Shown piece by piece: positions 7,601-9,410 of a stretch of 9,410 bases of DNA. Numbering within the stretch: the stretch's first letter is position 1; each line of letters begins with the position of its first letter. Origin of the DNA: CAZSXU01 sp964610505. GTDB taxonomy: Bacteria > Arandabacterota > Arandabacteria > JAGLYR01. Made by a program: the position numbers and the translations under genes. Where the stretch lies: NCBI GenBank assembly GCA_964610505.1, contig CAZSXU010000055.1, positions 1 to 9,410 on the forward strand. Direction: 5' to 3'. The notes beneath the pieces are model-generated. The model saw nothing but the letters and a program-made list of their open reading frames with translations. It was not told where the DNA came from and did no database searches.

Positions 7601-8446
7601 GATCCGGTAATCCGCAACTGCATCATCTCGGGCAACTCGGCCAGTTCCGGTGGTGGGGGAATGCTCCTTCGATATTCCTCCCCAACGATCACCGGCTGCA
7701 TGCTCTCTGGCAACGCAGCCAATAATGGCGGCGCCATCAATCTCCAACAAGATTCCTCTCCCACGATCACGAACTGCACATTCTCCGGGAACTCGGCCCC
7801 CCTCGGGGCCGCCCTGTTTTCTATTCACTTCTACTCCATCCCCACACTGGACAACACGATCATCGCCTTCAGTCCACTGGGAGAGGCAGTCAACTGCGGC
7901 GGCGGTGCCACCCTGACGTGCTGTGATTTGTACGGCAACGCGGGCGGTGACTGGGTGGGGAACATCGCTGGGCAGGAGGGTGTGAACGGCAACTTCTCGG
8001 CGGATCCGATGTTCTGTGAGCCGGACAGCGGGGACTTTCACATTGCAGCCGCGTCTCCTTGTGCGCCGGACTGGTCACCGCCGGGTTGTGGTCTGGTGGG
8101 AGCACTCGGTGTGGGCTGCGGTTTGACGACGATTGCTGACACGGGAGCGGAAGTTCCGTTCAGGTTGTACTTGGGCCCGGCAGTCCCCAATCCGTTCAAT
8201 CCCATCACCGAGATCAGCTACGGGATTCCCGCAACGGGCGGGCCCTCGCGTGTCACGATGAATATCTACGACGCTCTCGGACGTAGGGTCACGACGCTCG
8301 TCGATTCCGAGCAAGGACCGGGAGAGTACCGCGTGGTCTGGGATGGGAAGGATCACAAGGGCAGCGAAGTTGCCAGCGGTGTCTACTTCTATAGAATCTG
8401 TTGGAACGGCAGGAGTCAAACGAGACGCATGGTCTTGCTGAAGTAG
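4697..8446 (+). CDS. Secreted right-handed parallel beta-helix repeat protein with C-terminal sorting domain
   Basis: 1249 aa. ATG 4697 is chosen over GTG 4685 because it opens a clean signal peptide (K2, hydrophobic 4-16, SNSGYA with cleavage likely after A22) and GTGAGG at 4685-4690 serves as its ribosome site. Four beta-helix modules follow: ~23-267, 268-592, 593-868 and 869-1154. Modules 1-3 open with VPxxAPTIQAGIDSASAxDTVxVACGTYYE, and module 4 with a diverged VPGEYATIAEALSAATHCDTVLV. All contain PbH1-type rungs (GFTITGG, NCTFxGNSA, GGG). Each closes with CCDxxGNxGGDW, GNFSxDPxFC and SPC, and all but module 3 then have a GCGxxGALGxGC tail. Many conserved cysteines suggest disulfides in the mature extracellular protein. 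Residues ~1155-1249 form the same FlgD-like/type IX-style sorting domain as in the gene ending at 3737. No catalytic residues are evident; such helices often bind or cleave polysaccharide, but here that is unproven. A promoter precedes it, and no T-tract terminator directly follows. Confidence 0.93.
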   Translation: MKVFTVIATAVAILLISNSGYATTWQVPTDAPTIQAGIDSASAGDTVSVACGTYYEYDIVMKSGVVLRSETGLADCVTIDAEGQQLVFYCASLDAASVVEGFTITGGSTPEGAGMYCTESGLLVNRCVFIGNEAQNGAGIYIYGSVIPVVRNCTFTQNVSPGSGACVALFGLGVEFENTIVAFNQCVEPFFCDMGGTATLSCCDVHGNTGGDWVGCIEFQQGMSGNFSADPVFCNAMNEDVHLRSDSPCLNAPGCGHIGALGLGCGQIWDVPADAPTIQAGIDSASAMDTVIVACGTYYEHDITMKSGVSLQSETGLPDCVTIDADSLGRVLYGENLDSTTLIQGFTITGGYSSGDGGAMYCTNSAPTIRDCDFISNTSETYGGGLSCDASDSLKIVECTFSANSATNMGGALQAQASAISVVDCVFKDNVAWSGGAILASVAPGPVEISGSVFAGNTATSGWGGGIYASGCSPPVAGCTFYDNGAVNGGVLAVNNAPITIENTILAFSPSGEALYCAGTGSATLTCCDVYGNAGGDWVGCLAGQDSINGNFSADPGFCDAAAGDLSIRDTSPCGDAPGCGLVGALGVGCHSIWNVPAEAPTIQAGIDSASAGDTVVVACGTYYEHDIVMKSGITLRSETGLQGCVTIDADSLGRVFYCEDVDSTTTIEGFTITGGSSWSGAGIYMMDCNPVIRNCVVSGNSAELGGGMFLGYSSPTITGCTLSGNSADNGGGMDLQAGSFPTITGCTFCGNSSPFGGGISQSGGIPAALDNTIIAFSSQGEAIYCMGGAPTLTCCDIYGNAGGDWEGCIAGQDTVRGNFSEDPLFCDAEGGDFRLHASSPCLPGGNGCGVLVGAEGLGDCPYPECHVLTVPGEYATIAEALSAATHCDTVLVSPGTYVETISIPWGIVLLSTDGADYTVIDGAGSGPVVSFPAAKSGERTGSPAVLEGFTVTGGSSDWGAGIYMKGCDPVIRNCIISGNSASSGGGGMLLRYSSPTITGCMLSGNAANNGGAINLQQDSSPTITNCTFSGNSAPLGAALFSIHFYSIPTLDNTIIAFSPLGEAVNCGGGATLTCCDLYGNAGGDWVGNIAGQEGVNGNFSADPMFCEPDSGDFHIAAASPCAPDWSPPGCGLVGALGVGCGLTTIADTGAEVPFRLYLGPAVPNPFNPITEISYGIPATGGPSRVTMNIYDALGRRVTTLVDSEQGPGEYRVVWDGKDHKGSEVASGVYFYRICWNGRSQTRRMVLLK
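4763..8158 (+). repeat. Four internal beta-helix modules (large in-frame duplications)
   Basis: Module starts are 4763, 5498, 6473 and 7301. The opening of modules 1-3 is conserved at DNA level over ~120 bp (GCCCACGATTCA..GGC.. and the CACCTACTACGA region). The module-closing segments are also very alike. Module 2 is the longest because it has extra rungs. Modules 3 and 4 share nearly the same central rungs (GGSSxWGAGIYM, DPVIRNC, SSPTITGC), so parts were copied after the openings had diverged. Confidence 0.85.
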
Positions 8447-8461
8447 GATCCATTTGGCGAG

Positions 8462-8560
8462 ATTCGAAATTGGACATTGGACCGCAGCAGAGATGTGGCA
8501 GGGTTCTCCATAATGCTCTTTTCCGATCTCTAGTTTCTAATGTCAAATCTCTGCTGCTCT
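8462..8560 (+). repeat. Crossed-arm heptamer element, copy II (no four-helix-bundle gene attached)
   Basis: Arm A (8462-8482) is ATTCGAA, ATTGGAC, ATTGGAC, then C. Arm B is GCAGCAGAGAT (8484-8494). The loop has AATGCTCTTTTCCGA (8512-8526), close to the core of copy I. A' (8535-8550) pairs with 8467-8482 at 12 of 16 positions plus one G-T. B' ATCTCTGCTGC (8547-8557) pairs with all 11 bases of B and overlaps the end of A'. It begins 15 nt after the beta-helix stop codon. Confidence 0.75.
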
Positions 8561-8561
8561 T

Positions 8562-8589
8562 GGCATTTCGGGCTCTGCCCCGAAATGCC
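8562..8589 (+). other. Perfect 11-bp hairpin between element II and a gene remnant
   Basis: GGCATTTCGGG (8562-8572) pairs with CCCGAAATGCC (8579-8589) across a 6-nt loop. No T-tract follows; the next base starts the sorting-domain remnant. It may stop or protect the beta-helix transcript, or mark the recombination joint. Confidence 0.7.
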
Positions 8590-8658
8590 GGGGCGTACTT
8601 CTATCGGATTGTGTGGAGCGGGAGGAGTGAAACGAGGAGGATGGTGCTGTTGAAATGA
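8590..8658 (+). pseudogene. Remnant: last 22 codons of a FlgD/type IX-style sorting-domain gene
   Basis: Translation gives AYFYRIVWSGRSETRRMVLLK then TGA, matching the extreme C-termini of the genes ending at 3737 and 8446. Upstream in this frame there is only element II and the hairpin; no further sorting domain is found. Codon choice differs from both neighbours, so it is a third gene's tail and not a fresh copy. Its original terminator at 8702 is still in place. Confidence 0.85.
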
Positions 8659-8659
8659 C

Positions 8660-8687
8660 GTAGTCCGTAATTCGTGCTCGGATAAGA
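8660..8687 (+). repeat. Degenerate heptamer array after the remnant's stop codon
   Basis: Units GTAGTCC, GTAATTC, GTGCTCG and GATAAGA keep a 7-nt register starting 1 nt after the TGA. The match is weaker than in the other arrays. Its position between stop codon and terminator is the same as at 3736-3770. Confidence 0.5.
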
Positions 8688-8701
8688 ACATCATGTTGAG
8701 G

Positions 8702-8730
8702 AGGGCGGCCAACAGGCCGCCCTTTTCTCT
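8702..8730 (+). terminator. Rho-independent terminator behind the remnant
   Basis: AGGGCGGCC (8702-8710) pairs with GGCCGCCCT (8715-8723) around the loop AACA, followed by a T-rich TTTCTCTT. It may now serve the beta-helix transcript, whose own terminator is not evident. From 8731 to 8786 I see nothing. Confidence 0.9.
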
Positions 8731-8786
8731 TGGGCCTTTTCGCAGGATTAGGGTATGGGAGTTGCGAGGGGGCGTAGTTGGAGGGA

Positions 8787-8821
8787 TCTGTTTTCAGTTC
8801 TGTGTTTTCTAATGTCTGGGT
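8787..8821 (+). repeat. Heptamer array upstream of four-helix-bundle gene 2
   Basis: Five units in 7-nt register: TCTGTTT, TCAGTTC, TGTGTTT, TCTAATG and TCTGGGT. The first 15 nt (8787-8801) are the exact reverse complement of 9226-9240 on the far side of the gene. TCTAATGTC also occurs in arm A' of element II. Confidence 0.75.
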
Positions 8822-8842
8822 GGGGAGAAGGGGTGGTGAGGC

Positions 8843-9211
8843 ATGCGATTCACGTTCCAGAACCTTCATGTGTACCGGCGATCCGTAGACCTTGGACAGC
8901 GGCTCGTTCGTTTGTGCGACGAATTCCCTAGGGGCAGATATGCGCTGGCAGATCAACTGCGGAGAGCGGTAGTTAGCATTTCGTGCAATCTTGCCGAGGG
9001 CAATGGCCGCTGGCATGAGAAGGAAAGGAAACATTTCTTCATGATCGCCCGTGGTTCCGCCTACGAATGCGTCCCCGTCCTGGAGATTGCGAGGGATCTG
9101 GAGATTGTCGGCGAAGCTGACTTCGAGGATATTATGAACGAGCTGGACGAGATATGCAGGATGATTGGAGGGCTGATTAAGAATGCTGGGAAGAAGAAAG
9201 AGCACCAGTAG
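8843..9211 (+). CDS. Four-helix-bundle protein, S23/23S-IVS-like family (copy 2)
   Basis: A 122-aa soluble protein, the usual length for the family. ATG 8843 is preceded by GTGAGG (8836-8841), only 1 nt before the start, so the ribosome site is close and weak; GGGGAGAAGGGG further upstream may help. It aligns without gaps to copy 1 over residues 1-115. It retains YALADQLRRAVVSIS (33-47), SCNLAEGNGRW (47-57) and KHFFMIARGSAYECVPVLE (63-81). The N-terminus MRFTFQNLHVYRRS is the family's first helix. The C-terminus ends KKKEHQ and lacks the charged extension of copy 1. DNA of the two genes has diverged widely, so this is an old paralogue or a separate arrival. It sits between a heptamer array and a crossed-arm element, which suggests one functional unit. 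No reverse transcriptase, rRNA or transposase is nearby. Confidence 0.92.
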   Translation: MRFTFQNLHVYRRSVDLGQRLVRLCDEFPRGRYALADQLRRAVVSISCNLAEGNGRWHEKERKHFFMIARGSAYECVPVLEIARDLEIVGEADFEDIMNELDEICRMIGGLIKNAGKKKEHQ

Positions 9212-9225
9212 TCAGATCATAGAAG

Positions 9226-9337
9226 AGAACTGAAAACAGAAAACAGACCGCAACAGGGGGGGTAGTGTCTTTTCTATGATGCGGTTGTCCGCATCTGTTT
9301 TCTGTTTTCGGATATCTGTTGCTCCGGGGAGCCAGCA
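9226..9337 (+). repeat. Crossed-arm heptamer element, copy III
   Basis: Arm A (9228-9248) is AACTGAA, AACAGAA and AACAGAC, then C. Arm B is GCAACAG (9250-9256). The loop core TATGATGCGGTTGTCCGC (9275-9292) contains a perfect 7-bp hairpin, GATGCGG with CCGCATC around TTGT. A' (9294-9311) pairs with 9230-9247 at 17 of 18 positions plus one G-T. B' CTGTTGC (9316-9322) pairs with all 7 bases of B. The GGGGAGCCAG tail (9326-9335) matches copy I. It starts about 15 nt after the four-helix-bundle gene 2 stop codon. Confidence 0.85.
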
Positions 9338-9384
9338 ATAGAAAAAGGGGGCCGAATGGGCCCCTTGCCGTATGCTGGCTCCCC
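9326..9384 (+). other. Nested inverted repeat at the end of element III, possible terminator
   Basis: GGGGAGCCAGCA (9326-9337) pairs perfectly with TGCTGGCTCCCC (9373-9384). Inside, GGGGCC (9348-9353) pairs with GGCCCC (9359-9364). There is no good T-tract, so termination is uncertain. The outer left arm includes the element's conserved GGGGAGCCAG tail; copy I has no matching right arm downstream. From 9385 to the window end I see nothing. Confidence 0.65.
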
Positions 9385-9410
9385 ATCGTGGACTCATTTC
9401 GAACTTTCTG

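Noticed and set aside
8401..8589. Reading the 8590-8658 remnant as the end of an 85-codon gene starting at 8401
   Set aside because: The upstream part overlaps the beta-helix gene out of frame and then reads through element II. Only the last 22 codons have protein-like homology.
8787..9337. True 23S rRNA intervening sequence
   Set aside because: No rRNA sequence flanks the gene. The surroundings are terminators and protein genes.
3736..9384. CRISPR array
   Set aside because: The repeats are 7-nt units without spacers of regular length, and no cas gene is present.

Overview
The window is GC-rich bacterial DNA with every gene on the + strand. It carries two very large secreted repeat proteins. 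Both end in the same ~95-residue FlgD-like/type IX-style C-terminal domain (PNPFNP...GEYRVVWDG...G.EVASGVYFYR...RMVLLK). Calcium-loop VCBS/FG-GAP repeats, parallel beta-helix modules and this tail together are common in uncultured FCB-type lineages such as Eisenbacteria, Krumholzibacteriota or Latescibacterota. That placement is inferred from protein style only; there is no marker gene here.

Layout. (1) 3-3737: 3' part of a giant VCBS/FG-GAP repeat protein, followed by a heptamer array and a strong terminator. (2) 3847-4480: a four-helix-bundle (S23/23S-IVS-like) gene preceded by an inverted pair of heptamer arrays and followed by a structured ~110-nt element. (3) 4616-8446: a good promoter and a 1249-aa secreted beta-helix protein of four internally duplicated modules. 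(4) 8462-8730: a second structured element, a hairpin, the last 22 codons of a lost sorting-domain gene, heptamers and a terminator. (5) 8787-9384: a second, diverged four-helix-bundle gene, with heptamers before it and a third structured element plus a nested hairpin after it.

The two surface proteins are probably exported by one system that reads the shared C-terminal domain. They are not otherwise functionally linked by anything visible.

The unusual part is non-coding. Three elements (4373-4480, 8462-8560, 9228-9337) share one plan. Three 7-nt units (arm A, ending GAC) are followed by CG and a short arm B, then a 32-41-nt loop with a common core near CTATGATGCTCTTGTCCGA, then A' complementary to A, then B' complementary to B. 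The order A-B-A'-B' is crossed, not nested. Arm words differ in each copy (AATAGAC, AACAGAA, ATTGGAC) yet complementarity is kept. Two of the three copies lie directly 3' of four-helix-bundle genes, and all five stop codons in the window are overlapped by or lie within about 16 nt of a 7-nt-periodic array. I propose a four-helix-bundle protein plus heptamer-arm nucleic-acid element system. It may be mobile or RNA-based, and I do not recognise it as a described family.
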